DNA of 64,000 nt, from positions 310,001 to 374,000 of the forward strand of contig NZ_LR134356.1 of assembly GCF_900637195.1 (NCBI RefSeq), read 5' to 3'. The notes under the pieces are model-generated. The model did no database searches. It had not been told where the DNA came from and saw only the letters and a program-made list of their open reading frames with translations. The DNA comes from Mycolicibacterium aurum. GTDB lineage: Bacteria; Actinomycetota; Actinomycetes; Mycobacteriales; Mycobacteriaceae. The position numbers were made by a program, and so were the translations under genes. Shown in pieces: positions 1-8,629 of this stretch (within the stretch, counting starts at the first letter, position 1; the number at the start of each line of letters is the position of its first letter).

Positions 1-286
1 GCGCCGCAGTGAGGTCGTTGGCCATACCCCAGCCGTCCGCCGCGGCGATCCACCCGCGGAAGCCGATGCCGGTGGTGGCGATGACGATGTCCGGTGGGCT
101 GTCGATCAGCGACTGGGTGCGCTGGCGCAGCTCGTCGTCATCGGGCAGCGGCACCATGTCGATGGCCGCGGCGCTGCACACCGTCGCCCCGCGACGACGC
201 AGCAGGGCGCTCAATTCGTCAGCGCGCCGTGCGGAGGTGACCGCAACCCGGAATCCGGTGAGCGGCGCCAAGTCCAGCTCACTCAT
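1..286 (-). CDS. HemD-like (uroporphyrinogen-III synthase fold) protein, N-terminal part
   Basis: The gene is cut by the left edge; 95 residues are visible. It begins MSELDLAPLTGFRVAVTSAR and continues with a motif resembling the uroporphyrinogen-III synthase fold (TSARRADELSALLRRRG, then IVIATTGIGFRGW). In mycobacteria this position, upstream of aac(2')-I and the oxoprolinase genes, is held by Rv0260c-type proteins, which join a HemD-like domain to a C-terminal winged-helix DNA-binding domain and often sit near nitrite reductase genes. Only the HemD part is seen here, so the regulator role is inferred from synteny. The start is the ATG at 286; there is no upstream in-frame alternative with a better ribosome site. 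Confidence 0.75.
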   Translation of the reverse strand, partial: MSELDLAPLTGFRVAVTSARRADELSALLRRRGATVCSAAAIDMVPLPDDDELRQRTQSLIDSPPDIVIATTGIGFRGWIAAADGWGMANDLTAA

Positions 287-406
287 GCCCACTGTCTATT
301 CACGTCATGTTTCGGGGTCATTAAGCGACCGTTGCGCGACTGTGTCGCGCCCGGTCACGCGATGAACTTCCGTTCACCGCGCCTGGGCTTCCGTTGTGAG
401 ATCGGC

Positions 407-982
<576 letters not shown>

Positions 983-1879
983 TCAGCCCTCGAACGGCCG
1001 CCTCGGCCGCGACCAGTGCAACCGAACCGTCTGCCCCGGGCGTGCTTGGGCGATCGTGTCGATGTCGGCGTCGGTGACCACGCCGATCACCGGGTAGCCG
1101 CCGGTCACCGGATGGTCCGGACCGAGGATCACCGGGAAGCCGTTCGGCGGAACCTGGATCGCACCGAGGGTGGCGCCCTCGCTGGGCAGCTGACGGTCGG
1201 GGTGGCGGTATTCCAGCGGCATTCCGACCAGCCGCACGCCCACTCGGTCACTGTGATTGGTGACCTGCCAGTTGGTGCGCACCAGCACGTCGGGATCGAC
1301 GAACCAGTCGTCGCGCGGTCCGGGCACCACGGTGAGATCGAGGGCATCGTCGACGATGGCCGCCACCGGCGCCTGGTCCAACTCGGGGAAGTCGTCGGTG
1401 TGGGCTCCGACCGGCAACACGTCGCCGCGGCGCAGCGGGTGCGGCCCGATCGCCGACATCGCGTCGTAGCTGCGGGACCCCAGGACCGGCTCGACATCGA
1501 TGCCGCCGCGCACCGCGAGATACGAGCGCAACCCTGACCTGGGCGACCCGAGGGAGATCACCTCGCCGTCGTGTGCGTAGTGAATGCTGTTGGTGCCGAA
1601 CGGAATACCGTTGACGGCGGGATCGGCGTCGGCGCCGGTCACCGCGATCGCGACCCCTTCGCCGTTGCCTCCGTGCACCTTCGCGGTGAACCCGCCGAGG
1701 GTGATCTCCACGGTCGCGCGGTCATCCGGGTTGGCGACCAGACGGTTGGCCAGTGTGTGGGCGCGGCGGTCGGCAGCTCCCGAGCGGGTGACCCCGATAT
1801 GGGACAAGCCGGGCCTGCCGAGGTCTTCGACGAGCGCGAGCGGGCCGGTCTGCAGGACCTCCAGCGTGACGGTGCTCAT
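983..1879 (-). CDS. pxpC: 5-oxoprolinase subunit C (biotin-dependent carboxylase-like, KipA/PxpC family)
   Basis: The 298-residue product belongs to the family long annotated as allophanate hydrolase subunit 2 (KipA), now known as the PxpC part of bacterial ATP-dependent 5-oxoprolinase. It opens with [19 protein letters not shown] and has the typical [20 protein letters not shown] and [12 protein letters not shown] segments, with [20 protein letters not shown] near residue 240. A longer open frame extends upstream to 2152, but the ATG at 1879 overlaps the pxpB stop (ATGA) and matches the family N-terminus. It is co-transcribed with pxpB. No pxpA (LamB/YcsF) gene is adjacent, so the complex would need a PxpA encoded elsewhere. 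Confidence 0.9.
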   Translation of the reverse strand: MSTVTLEVLQTGPLALVEDLGRPGLSHIGVTRSGAADRRAHTLANRLVANPDDRATVEITLGGFTAKVHGGNGEGVAIAVTGADADPAVNGIPFGTNSIHYAHDGEVISLGSPRSGLRSYLAVRGGIDVEPVLGSRSYDAMSAIGPHPLRRGDVLPVGAHTDDFPELDQAPVAAIVDDALDLTVVPGPRDDWFVDPDVLVRTNWQVTNHSDRVGVRLVGMPLEYRHPDRQLPSEGATLGAIQVPPNGFPVILGPDHPVTGGYPVIGVVTDADIDTIAQARPGQTVRLHWSRPRRPFEG

Positions 1880-2556
1880 GATTCGACCGCCCGAAACTGC
1901 ACCCACAGGCCGGGGGCGAGCAGCGCCGGGTCGTCCCGGTCGATGTCCCACAGCACCGCGGAGGTGCGGCCGATCAGCTGCCAACCGCCGGGGGACTCCC
2001 TCGGGTAGACGCCGCTGAACTCGCCGGCGAGCCCCACGGAACCGACGGGCACCTTGGTTCTCGGCTCGGATCGCCGGGGCACCGCCAGACGCTCGTCGCC
2101 GCCGATCAGGTAGGCGAAACCCGGTGCGAAGCCGCTGAATCCGACGCGCCACAGCGTCCCGGTGTGCGCGGCCACGACGTCGTCGGGACTGAGCCCGGTG
2201 AGCCGCGCCACCTCCTCGAGGTCCTCGCCGTCGTAGACGACGTCGAGGGTGACATCGGCGGCGCCGTCGCCCGGCGCTGCCGAAGCGGCGACGGCCTTCT
2301 CGGTCAACTTCATCCGGTCCAGCCGCAGCCGGGTCGGCGCCTGCAGCCGCGTCTCGGCCACCGCCACCAGGATTGTTCTGGCCGCCGGAACGATGTCCAC
2401 CACACCGGGCAGATCTGCTTCACGCACGGCCGCAGTCCACGCCAGCACCTCTGCGCTGCTGTCGAACTCGAGGAGCAGCGCCCGGTCGCCGTAGTCCAGA
2501 ATCCTGCGTGCGCCCTCGGTACGCACGCTTGCAATCGCATCCGCAGTCACGCTCAT
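1876..2556 (-). CDS. pxpB: 5-oxoprolinase subunit B (KipI/PxpB family)
   Basis: A 226-residue protein of the KipI/allophanate hydrolase subunit 1 family, partner of PxpC in cleaving 5-oxo-L-proline to glutamate with ATP. Family marks are [13 protein letters not shown] near the N-terminus, [15 protein letters not shown] in the middle and [17 protein letters not shown] near residue 185. Its stop overlaps the pxpC ATG by four bases. The chosen ATG at 2556 has no obvious purine-rich site before it; a perfect inverted repeat at 2561-2584 lies where a ribosome site would be expected, so expression may be controlled there. A GTG two codons downstream is an alternative start. Confidence 0.88.
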   Translation of the reverse strand: MSVTADAIASVRTEGARRILDYGDRALLLEFDSSAEVLAWTAAVREADLPGVVDIVPAARTILVAVAETRLQAPTRLRLDRMKLTEKAVAASAAPGDGAADVTLDVVYDGEDLEEVARLTGLSPDDVVAAHTGTLWRVGFSGFAPGFAYLIGGDERLAVPRRSEPRTKVPVGSVGLAGEFSGVYPRESPGGWQLIGRTSAVLWDIDRDDPALLAPGLWVQFRAVES

Positions 2557-2560
2557 CGGT

Positions 2561-2584
2561 CAAAGCTACCGCCGGGTAGCTTTG
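2561..2584. promoter_or_regulatory. Perfect 10-bp inverted repeat immediately before pxpB
   Basis: CAAAGCTACC, a four-base gap (GCCG), then GGTAGCTTTG. The arms pair perfectly and end four bases before the pxpB start codon. It can be read as a dimeric repressor operator overlapping the leader, or as an RNA stem covering the start region. The symmetry is seen directly; the role is inferred. Confidence 0.55.
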
Positions 2585-2661
2585 AAAGCGCCCCCTCGGG
2601 TGAACCTCTCTGAGCCTTGCCAGAGCGCCCTTAGCGATGGCTCAAGGTATGCGATCGCGGC

Positions 2662-3354
2662 TCAGACGCCCACCGGTTGATACGTCGGTTCCCGGCGTTT
2701 GATGTAGGCGATCACGCGGTAGGTGATCGGCAGCAGGACGACTTCGATGGCGGTCTTGTACAGCCAGCCCTGTGCGGTGTACGTGACGAAGTCGCCGAAG
2801 GAGGTGATGCCGATGACGCTCGCCGCGATCGCGCAGAACACGATGGTGTCACCGAGCTGGCCGATGAACGTCGACCCGACGAGCCGCGCCCACAGGTGCT
2901 TCTCCTTGGTGCGCTCCTTGATCAGGACCAACGACCAGGCGTTCAGGGTCTGCCCGACGATGAAGCCGGCCAGCCCGGCGATGATCAGCCCGGTGTAGGA
3001 GTGGGCGATGTTCTCGAAGTGTTCCTGGTTCTCGTAGAAGTCCGCGGCAGGTAGATAGATCGTGACCCAGAGGGCAAGGGCGGCAAGGATGTTCATCGCG
3101 AAGCCGGTGAAGATGGCGCGTCGGGCCGCCTTGAAGCCGTAGACCTCGGAGAGCACGTCGCCGATCACGTAGGTCAGCGGGAACACGATGAAGCCGCCGT
3201 CGGTGATGATGGGCCCGAACTCGACGCCCTTGGTGGCGGTGAGGTTGGAGATGATCACCAGTGCGGTGAAGACCGCGACGAGGACCGGATAGTAGGACGA
3301 ACCCACCCGGGCGAACGATACGTGCGGGTCGTGGTCGTCGAGCTGGTCTGTCAC
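2662..3354 (-). CDS. yhhQ: Queuosine precursor transporter, YhhQ/VUT family
   Basis: A 230-residue integral membrane protein with about six hydrophobic segments. The family signature is clear: VALLVIISNL-type text (AVFTALVIISNLTATKGVEF), then FPLTYVIGDVLSEVYGF near residues 58-74, and LVLIKERTKEKHLWARLVGST near residue 141. Members take up preQ0 or preQ1 for queuosine or other 7-deazaguanine modification; substrate here is inferred from the family only. The start is the GTG at 3354. It stands between pxpB (105 bases of gap) and the siderophore-binding lipoprotein (12 bases), all on the minus strand. The gap to pxpB shows no gene. Confidence 0.87.
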   Translation of the reverse strand: MTDQLDDHDPHVSFARVGSSYYPVLVAVFTALVIISNLTATKGVEFGPIITDGGFIVFPLTYVIGDVLSEVYGFKAARRAIFTGFAMNILAALALWVTIYLPAADFYENQEHFENIAHSYTGLIIAGLAGFIVGQTLNAWSLVLIKERTKEKHLWARLVGSTFIGQLGDTIVFCAIAASVIGITSFGDFVTYTAQGWLYKTAIEVVLLPITYRVIAYIKRREPTYQPVGV

Positions 3355-3366
3355 CGGCCCATTAGA

Positions 3367-4326
3367 TCAGGACAGCGCCCTGCTCAGCATCTGCGGCAGT
3401 CGGTCCGCCAGCACCGGATAGGACAGCGTCGACGCGTAGGCGATGGCTCCGGCGAGTTCCTTTCCGGTGAACACGTGGCGCTCTTCCCTGGTGGCGCGGA
3501 GGCCGGCGATGGTGGGGTCGGCCAGCAGCGCGGCCTGCTCCTCGTCGCTCTCGGTGGTCCAGATCACCACGTCGGCGTCGTCGAGGATGCCGGCCATCCG
3601 GTCGCGGGGGATCAGGGCGTCGCCCGGCTCGATCGCCGTGAGCCCCATCTGGGTCAGGAACTCGTGGCGCCACGGCGGCCCGTTGATCTGCGCACTGTCG
3701 CGGAACAGGGTGCCGGCGAGCAGCAGCGCCTTCTTGTCGGCGAACTGAGGGGTGCTGTCCTTCACCCCGGTGAACTTCGCGTCGACGTCGGCGATGAGTT
3801 TCTGCATGTCGTCGTGGCGGAACACCGCCTGGCCGATGGCGCCGGCCCGGTCGCGCCACGGCTCGAAGAACGGGTCGCCTGCGGTCTGCGCGATCGTCGG
3901 CGCGACGGCGGACAGCCGGTCGTAAGTGTCCCGGTCGAGTCCGGCGTCGGTGGCGACGATCAGGTCGGGTGTCAGCGCGGCGATCTGGTCGACCTGGACG
4001 CCGTCGGCCAGGGTCAGGACGACGGGCTGGGTGCCGTTCAGCCGCGGTTGCGCCCACGGCCATACGCCGAAGGGTTCGGCACCGAACCAGTCGGTCACCG
4101 CGATCGGGACGACGCCGAGTGCCAGCAGATCGTCGGCACTGGTGAGGCCCGCGCTGACGACCCGGGTGGGCGGCTTGGGGATCTTTGTCTCGCCGAAAGC
4201 GTGGGTGACGGTCACCGAGCCGTCGGAGGCGACGGCGCCGGGCTTGTCAGTAGCGCACGCGGTCAGCAACGCCGCCGAGGCGGCGCTCATTCCGAGGAAC
4301 CTGCGCCGGGACCACGTCAGGGGCAC
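3367..4326 (-). CDS. Siderophore/iron ABC transporter substrate-binding lipoprotein, FecB2-like
   Basis: A 319-residue periplasmic binding protein of the helical-backbone metal receptor class. The N-terminus has a twin-arginine-like SRRRFLGM and a lipobox LLTAC with Cys24, so it should be a lipid-anchored Tat or Sec substrate. PTRVVSAGLTSADDLLALGVVPIAV and LTPDLIVATD are typical of FecB/FepB-type receptors. The position beside the oxoprolinase genes matches Rv0265c (FecB2) of M. tuberculosis. No permease or ATPase gene is near, as in that species, so it must work with components elsewhere. Start is GTG 4326. No iron box was seen in the 13-base gap to the gene upstream. Confidence 0.85.
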   Translation of the reverse strand: MPLTWSRRRFLGMSAASAALLTACATDKPGAVASDGSVTVTHAFGETKIPKPPTRVVSAGLTSADDLLALGVVPIAVTDWFGAEPFGVWPWAQPRLNGTQPVVLTLADGVQVDQIAALTPDLIVATDAGLDRDTYDRLSAVAPTIAQTAGDPFFEPWRDRAGAIGQAVFRHDDMQKLIADVDAKFTGVKDSTPQFADKKALLLAGTLFRDSAQINGPPWRHEFLTQMGLTAIEPGDALIPRDRMAGILDDADVVIWTTESDEEQAALLADPTIAGLRATREERHVFTGKELAGAIAYASTLSYPVLADRLPQMLSRALS

Positions 4327-4339
4327 ACCGCGACTGTAG

Positions 4340-5452
4340 CTAGCTCACCTCGAAGTTGCCGAACAATACGAGGGCCAGGCCGAGGGCAACGACGATGTTC
4401 ACGACGGTGGCCGAGGCAAACACCGCGACGGGCCGCCACCCGGCGTCGCGCAGCCCCTTGAGTGAGAACTCCAGGCCGATCGCGACGAACGCGAAGATCA
4501 GGAACCAGGTGCGCAGGTCGTTGACCGTGGTGATGGTCGCTTTGTCCCCGCCCCACTGCAGATACAGAGTGCCGATGATGGACGCGGCGATGAAGCCGAG
4601 CACGAACTTCGGGAAGCGCTCCCAGAACTGCCCTAGCGTCGGCCGGGCATCGGCGCCACTTCGCCGCTCCACCTTCAGGGCGAAGTAGGCGGTCAGCGCG
4701 ATCGCGACCACGCCGATCAGCGCGTTCTGGGTGGTCTTCACGATGGTCGCGATCTGCAGCGCGTCTTCGCCGGCGAGCGCACCGGCCGCGGCCACGGCGG
4801 CGGTCGTATCGATGTTGCCGCCGATCCAGGCGCCGGCCACGGCGTCCGGCAGGCCCAACAGCCCTGCCAGCCACGGCAGAAGGAAGATCGACGGCAGAGC
4901 GAACACGATCACCAGCGACGCGGCGTAGGCGAGCTGTTCACGCTTGGCCTGTACCGCGCCCGCGGCGGCGATCGCCGCGCTGACGCCGCAGATCGACACG
5001 GCGGACGCCAGCAGTGCGCGCAGTTTGTCCTCGATCCCCAACTTGCCGCCGAACCACCAGGTGAAGCCGAAGACAATGGTGATCAGCAGCAACGCCTGGA
5101 TGATCGCCGGCCCGGCCGCGGTGACGAGCAGCTTGAGGTTGATCGACGCGCCGAGCAGTACCAGGCCGGTCTTGATGAAGAATTCGGTACGGAACCCCGC
5201 GGCGAACGCGTCGCGCAGTGCCAGCTTGGACAGTACGAAGTTGCCGAGCAGACCCAATGCGATTGCGTAGACCGGGAATTCGATCGCCTTGGCGATCCCC
5301 TCGACCGCGGTTCCGTCGGCCCACTTGGGTACCTGCTGCTCCAGGAATCGCGTCACAGCGCCCAGCAAGAGGACGACGAGGACGCCGGCGACGGCGAATC
5401 CGATTCCCGCGCGTTGTGTTCGGTCGGTGGTCTCCGACGCCTGTTCGGTCAC
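4340..5452 (-). CDS. YeiH-family (UPF0324) putative sulfate exporter
   Basis: A 370-residue membrane protein with about ten hydrophobic segments. Family text includes FIKTGLVLLGASINLKLL near residue 92, ASAVSICGVSAAIAAAGAV near residue 149, and GGNIDTTAAVAAAGAL near residue 210, with IATIVKTTQNALIGVVA following. Members are annotated as putative sulfate exporters without a firmly settled substrate. The GTG start at 5452 overlaps the stop of a 45-residue membrane peptide gene (GTGA), pointing to translational coupling. A hydrophilic loop with VERRSGADAR separates the two halves. Confidence 0.85.
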   Translation of the reverse strand: MTEQASETTDRTQRAGIGFAVAGVLVVLLLGAVTRFLEQQVPKWADGTAVEGIAKAIEFPVYAIALGLLGNFVLSKLALRDAFAAGFRTEFFIKTGLVLLGASINLKLLVTAAGPAIIQALLLITIVFGFTWWFGGKLGIEDKLRALLASAVSICGVSAAIAAAGAVQAKREQLAYAASLVIVFALPSIFLLPWLAGLLGLPDAVAGAWIGGNIDTTAAVAAAGALAGEDALQIATIVKTTQNALIGVVAIALTAYFALKVERRSGADARPTLGQFWERFPKFVLGFIAASIIGTLYLQWGGDKATITTVNDLRTWFLIFAFVAIGLEFSLKGLRDAGWRPVAVFASATVVNIVVALGLALVLFGNFEVS

Positions 5453-5586
5453 GGGACGACGCTGCCCGGGATGGCGCCCAGCAGGACGAGGGCGAGCAGG
5501 GTCAGACCGACGATGACGGCGAGCCAGTCCTCGTTGAGGGTTCGGGGCGGAGTGTCCGGCTGTGGAGAGCCATGCTGATCCGGCAT
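5449..5586 (-). CDS. Small single-pass membrane protein coupled to the YeiH-type transporter
   Basis: A 45-residue reading frame beginning MPDQHGSPQPDTPPR and continuing NEDWLAVIVGLTLLALVL, with one hydrophobic helix at about residues 22-40 and a short tail ending PGSVVP. Its TGA overlaps the GTG start of the YeiH-type gene by four bases, the same coupling seen between genuine genes throughout this window. The ATG at 5586 is followed by codons with the high third-position GC of the neighbours. It may be an accessory subunit or membrane-assembly partner of the transporter; that is inference from coupling and topology only. Confidence 0.65.
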   Translation of the reverse strand: MPDQHGSPQPDTPPRTLNEDWLAVIVGLTLLALVLLGAIPGSVVP

Positions 5587-5652
5587 GGCTTCGGAACGTA
5601 GGCGGCGTCTTGCGCGGCGTCGCCGATTGCGATCAGCGAGAACCGAAGAGGG

Positions 5653-6213
5653 CTAAGGAGCCGGTGCCGGGACCGGAACCGGGGGCCAGATCGGGGGCGG
5701 CGCCGACACCGGAAGCGGCGGCGAGCCGGGCGCGGGGGGCGGAGGTGCCGCGGCGGGGTCGCCGTAGGGAGTCGGCGGTACCCAGGTGGCCGGGTCCATC
5801 TGCCCGGGTCCGACGGTCTGCATGAACTCGGGGTTGTTGCGCATGTTCCACAGGTCGCGCAGGAAGTCGAGCTGGCCGGTGTTGCCGAAGTTCGCGTTCG
5901 GCACCGGGGCGACGTAGGGCTGGGTTGTCGGCGGTGCGGGCGGCGCGACAGGGCCGGCCGGTGCGGCGGGGGCGCCTGGGGCGCCGGCACCGGCTTCGCC
6001 GGCCGGAATGTAGGTGAACACCGGAGCGGCCGGCGGTGCCGGGGCTGCAGGCGCAACTGGTGCCCATGCCGGCGCTCCGGCTACAGGCGGAGCCGGGGGC
6101 AGCGCGGGATCGACGGGGACCGGCTGAGCACCGGCCTGGGTCGCGGCAGCCAGGGCGGCGCCGCCCAGCAGTGCGTTGAACGCGGCGATCTTGACAAGGT
6201 GCACGACAGTCAC
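5653..6213 (-). CDS. Secreted alanine/proline-rich protein
   Basis: A 186-residue protein with an N-terminal signal-like stretch (VKIAAFNALLGGAALAAATQ, then AGAQPV as a probable cleavage zone). The rest is mostly Ala-Pro tracts, apart from one conserved-looking island at about residues 108-140 (NANFGNTGQLDFLRDLWNMR, then NNPEFMQTVG) that is not low-complexity. Such proteins are common in mycobacterial cell envelopes. No enzymatic motif was seen. GTG at 6213 is taken as the start, with an in-frame GTG at 6204 as an alternative. It is separated from its neighbours by 60-70 bases on each side. Confidence 0.7.
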   Translation of the reverse strand: MTVVHLVKIAAFNALLGGAALAAATQAGAQPVPVDPALPPAPPVAGAPAWAPVAPAAPAPPAAPVFTYIPAGEAGAGAPGAPAAPAGPVAPPAPPTTQPYVAPVPNANFGNTGQLDFLRDLWNMRNNPEFMQTVGPGQMDPATWVPPTPYGDPAAAPPPPAPGSPPLPVSAPPPIWPPVPVPAPAP

Positions 6214-6277
6214 ATCGCTGAGGCTAATGCCTCGCGTTACATGGCGATACTTTTCGGCGGAGTGCAGCTGGCCTCGG

Positions 6278-6886
6278 TCAGAAGACGATCAACGAGACGC
6301 CCAGCCCGATCATCATCGCCGCGATCCCCGCGTCGAGGAAGCGCCAGGTCCGGGGCGACTCGAACAGGTGGCGGAGCCGGGTGGCGCCGAACCCCAGGCC
6401 GGTGAACCAGACCGCGCTGGCGGTCACCGCGCCGATCCCGAACAGCCACTTGCCGTCCTCGTGCTCGTTGGCCAGCGCGCCGAGCAGGACGACGGTGTCC
6501 AGATAGACGTGCGGATTGAGGAAGGTCAGGGCCAGGCAGGTCGCCAGCACGGCTGTCAGGCGGGCCGGGGCCGCGTCGGCCGGGGTGAGCGCCCCCGGTC
6601 TGAAAGCCCGGCGGGCGGCGAGTAGGCCGTAACCGATGAGGAATGCGGCGCCGCCGTACGTGGTGACGGTGACGATGTCGGGATGCGCCGCGATCAGGGC
6701 GCCGAAGCCGGCGATGCCGGCGGCGATGAGCACCAGGTCCGAGACCGTGCACAGGGCGACGACCGGAAGCACGTGTTCGCCGCGGATCCCCTGCCGCAGG
6801 ACGAACGCGTTCTGGGCGCCGATCGCGGCGATGAGCGCCATCGTGGTGGCGAAGCCGCTGAGCACGACGAGGTAGGTGGTCTCCAC
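6278..6886 (-). CDS. LysE/ArgO-family amino acid exporter
   Basis: A 202-residue membrane protein of the LysE family, which exports basic amino acids (lysine, arginine). The N-terminal [24 protein letters not shown] segment, with [11 protein letters not shown] at residues 23-33, is the family hallmark; [16 protein letters not shown] at about residue 122 is the second conserved stretch. About six transmembrane helices are expected. In M. tuberculosis lysE (Rv1986) is divergent from its LysR-type activator lysG; here no regulator adjoins, and a LysG-like gene lies at 32852-33721 instead. The AT-rich stretch at about 6915-6960 upstream probably holds its promoter. Start is GTG 6886. Confidence 0.87.
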   Translation of the reverse strand: METTYLVVLSGFATTMALIAAIGAQNAFVLRQGIRGEHVLPVVALCTVSDLVLIAAGIAGFGALIAAHPDIVTVTTYGGAAFLIGYGLLAARRAFRPGALTPADAAPARLTAVLATCLALTFLNPHVYLDTVVLLGALANEHEDGKWLFGIGAVTASAVWFTGLGFGATRLRHLFESPRTWRFLDAGIAAMMIGLGVSLIVF

Positions 6887-7129
6887 CCGACCGACGCTAT
6901 GGATCTGGTCGCTGACAGTACAGCTAAATATTCTTCAGATGGATTAACTGCCCTAATGTCTTGAGTCTTGAGTGCGAGCGCCGCTGGCGAGATGCACGCT
7001 TCGATGATTCTTCATTCCATTGGGCACGCCGGCACCGCCATATCCGACCTCCCGTATGACCCTCGATCCCCGCGGTGCCTCATGACGACGGCCGCGTGCT
7101 CAAGCGGGGCCCGCGCGGAGTGATCGGCG

Positions 7130-7267
7130 CTAACTGGATGCCGCCGTCTGGTTCGTGGGTGTTTCGAGGTCGGTGACGACGACGGTGCGGCCGAGTTCGG
7201 CCAACCGTCGGACGGTCGCCGATCCGACTAGTCCACATCCGCCGGTGATCGGTACCGTTCCCGACAT
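7130..7267 (-). pseudogene. Truncated NAD(P)-dependent epimerase/SDR, N-terminal fragment
   Basis: A strong ribosome site (AGGAGAGAAG) precedes an ATG at 7267. The frame encodes MSGTVPITGGCGLVGSATV and RRLAELGRTVVVTDLE, the first beta-alpha-beta unit of an extended SDR with the glycine-rich TGGCGLVG nucleotide-binding motif, then ends at a TAG after 45 residues. A functional member would be about 300 residues. Nothing recognisable as the remainder follows on the minus strand down to the LysE gene. It looks like a deletion remnant at the edge of the lower-GC block. Confidence 0.7.
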
Positions 7268-7565
7268 CTTCTCTCCTATTTGCCTGTGGGACACACAGTG
7301 CTGCGAGCTGAGACCAGCAACTCTGTCGCGATGTCTGACGAGTATGCCGAGAGAGCCAACGTTCCGTTAATCCGCGCGTTGCAGCAGCATGTATCTGGCG
7401 CAGCAGCTCGGTTCGGCAGCACTACTCGATCCAGGATGGGCGTCGCGGCGCAGGCAACCGAACACGGCTGGCCCGGGTCGGCCCTGGGCGCTTGCGTCAA
7501 CGATCCAGGAACGCCGGAACGCGTTACGCGCCATAGTTTTTTGACAATCGAATCGCAGTAGATCT
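7268..7565. other. Intergenic stretch without a recognised gene
   Basis: About 300 bases between the truncated dehydrogenase and the EBP-like gene. Short open frames exist on both strands (for example + 7280-7561) but none carries a recognisable domain or a good ribosome site. GC content is lower than in the flanking housekeeping regions. A poly-T/poly-A run near 7541 lies just after the stop of the EBP-like gene and could aid termination of that transcript. Confidence 0.5.
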
Positions 7566-8327
7566 CTAGAATTTCACGGTGAGATCCTGACGAGTCAACC
7601 TACGAACACCCCAGAAATAGGTGACGAGCGGCATCGTGCACCACAGGACATTGATGACCACAAACTTCACCCACATCTCCACCGGACTCGACATACTTTC
7701 GAGATTGTTGGCGATCTCCACTCCGAAATAGACCGCGGGCAACGTCACTTCGACGATCATGCCTGCCATGATCAAAGAGAGTTGAGTGCTGGTGAACCGC
7801 TTACCATTTCGAAAGAACTGCACCAGGGCGTAGGCCTCGAAGAATCCGACAAAGAGAGCGACCCACTCCAACACGACGATGAGCGGATCGCCGTTGAGAT
7901 AGCGCGCGTCACCCCCGAGCAAGATCGGTGACCACATGTAGGTCCAGAATGATCCACTCTCTACGCCTTCCCGGATCTGGTCGAAGAACAGCAGCCACGG
8001 CAGCTCCCAGATGAACCGGGGGATCAGGGCGATGAACACCCAGACAATGACCATTGCGCCCAACCGCTCTGCCTTGGTGTGGTCACGCCGCCCAGGCAAT
8101 CGCAGCCATGGCAGCGCCAGCGCGAGGAGGAAACACCCCACGACGAAGAGGACGCATGTCGTCGAGGCAACGGCGTGGGACACACCGACTCGATATTCGA
8201 GGAACCAGAACAGCGCGTTGATCGCGAAGAACAGAGCCAGGACACCGAACAGTGCCTTCTGCAGTGACGACAATCCACGCCGCGCCGACAACTCCCGCTT
8301 GTCGTCATGGCGAACGGTGTCTGTCAT
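7566..8327 (-). CDS. EBP/EXPERA-family membrane protein (sterol isomerase-like)
   Basis: A 253-residue protein with about six to seven transmembrane helices. The C-terminal half parallels eukaryotic emopamil-binding protein, the sterol delta8-delta7 isomerase: FIWELPW at residues 105-111 matches the acidic helix, GDARYLNGD at 139-147 and the nearby Glu154 match GDSRY..GD...ME, and INVLWCTMP at 225-233 matches NALW..P. The conserved Glu109, Glu154, Asn226 and Trp229 are thus present; the histidine one turn before the first Glu is not evident. Start is ATG 8327 with GGAGG before it, rather than the longer frame to 8414. The shared palindrome 153 bases upstream links it to the mce operon. A steroid or lipid substrate is inferred. 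Confidence 0.68.
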   Translation of the reverse strand: MTDTVRHDDKRELSARRGLSSLQKALFGVLALFFAINALFWFLEYRVGVSHAVASTTCVLFVVGCFLLALALPWLRLPGRRDHTKAERLGAMVIVWVFIALIPRFIWELPWLLFFDQIREGVESGSFWTYMWSPILLGGDARYLNGDPLIVVLEWVALFVGFFEAYALVQFFRNGKRFTSTQLSLIMAGMIVEVTLPAVYFGVEIANNLESMSSPVEMWVKFVVINVLWCTMPLVTYFWGVRRLTRQDLTVKF

Positions 8328-8475
8328 GAAACCTCCGTTGAGGTAAGGGCATCGCCCGTGGAGCGAGCGCGTGGGCATCCGGCGAGCAACGAGGTCGCTC
8401 AAGGCCATGTCCACCGGCCTGTCTGTGATCGCCGCAGAAGGATGCGGATCGCAGCGGAAAGCCGGCTACACACCC

Positions 8476-8508
8476 ATAGCATGGCATATGCCATGTTTTG
8501 GTGGCAAG
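8476..8508. promoter_or_regulatory. Palindromic operator between the EBP-like gene and tetR
   Basis: A perfect 16-bp palindrome CATGGCATATGCCATG lies at 8480-8495. The surrounding 33 bases (8476-8508) match 17071-17103, upstream of mceA, at 29 of 33 positions, including the shared tail GTTTTGG(T/C)GGCAAG. It sits 152 bases before the EBP-like start and 134 bases before the divergent TetR gene. It is the best candidate binding site for that TetR protein. The remaining intergenic sequence from 8328 to 8629 shows no gene. Confidence 0.65.
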
Positions 8509-8629
8509 GGTCAACGCGGTGTTGACGCTGCAGGTGAAAACCCGCTGCTGAGGTCACCGTGGGCATCTAGCGGGCTTGTCATAAAGTGATAGGGATGACG
8601 CAACACCGTGAGCTTGGCGGCGCACAGCG

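Noticed and set aside
8371..8414. Upstream extension of the EBP-like gene to 8414
   Set aside because: The ATG at 8327 has a GGAGG site and the extension lacks family similarity.
8442..8463. A second shared element (GCGGATC..AGCGG.AAAGCC) near both palindromes, at about 8444 and 17106
   Set aside because: Similarity is short and gapped, and it lies on opposite sides of the palindrome at the two loci, so it may be chance.
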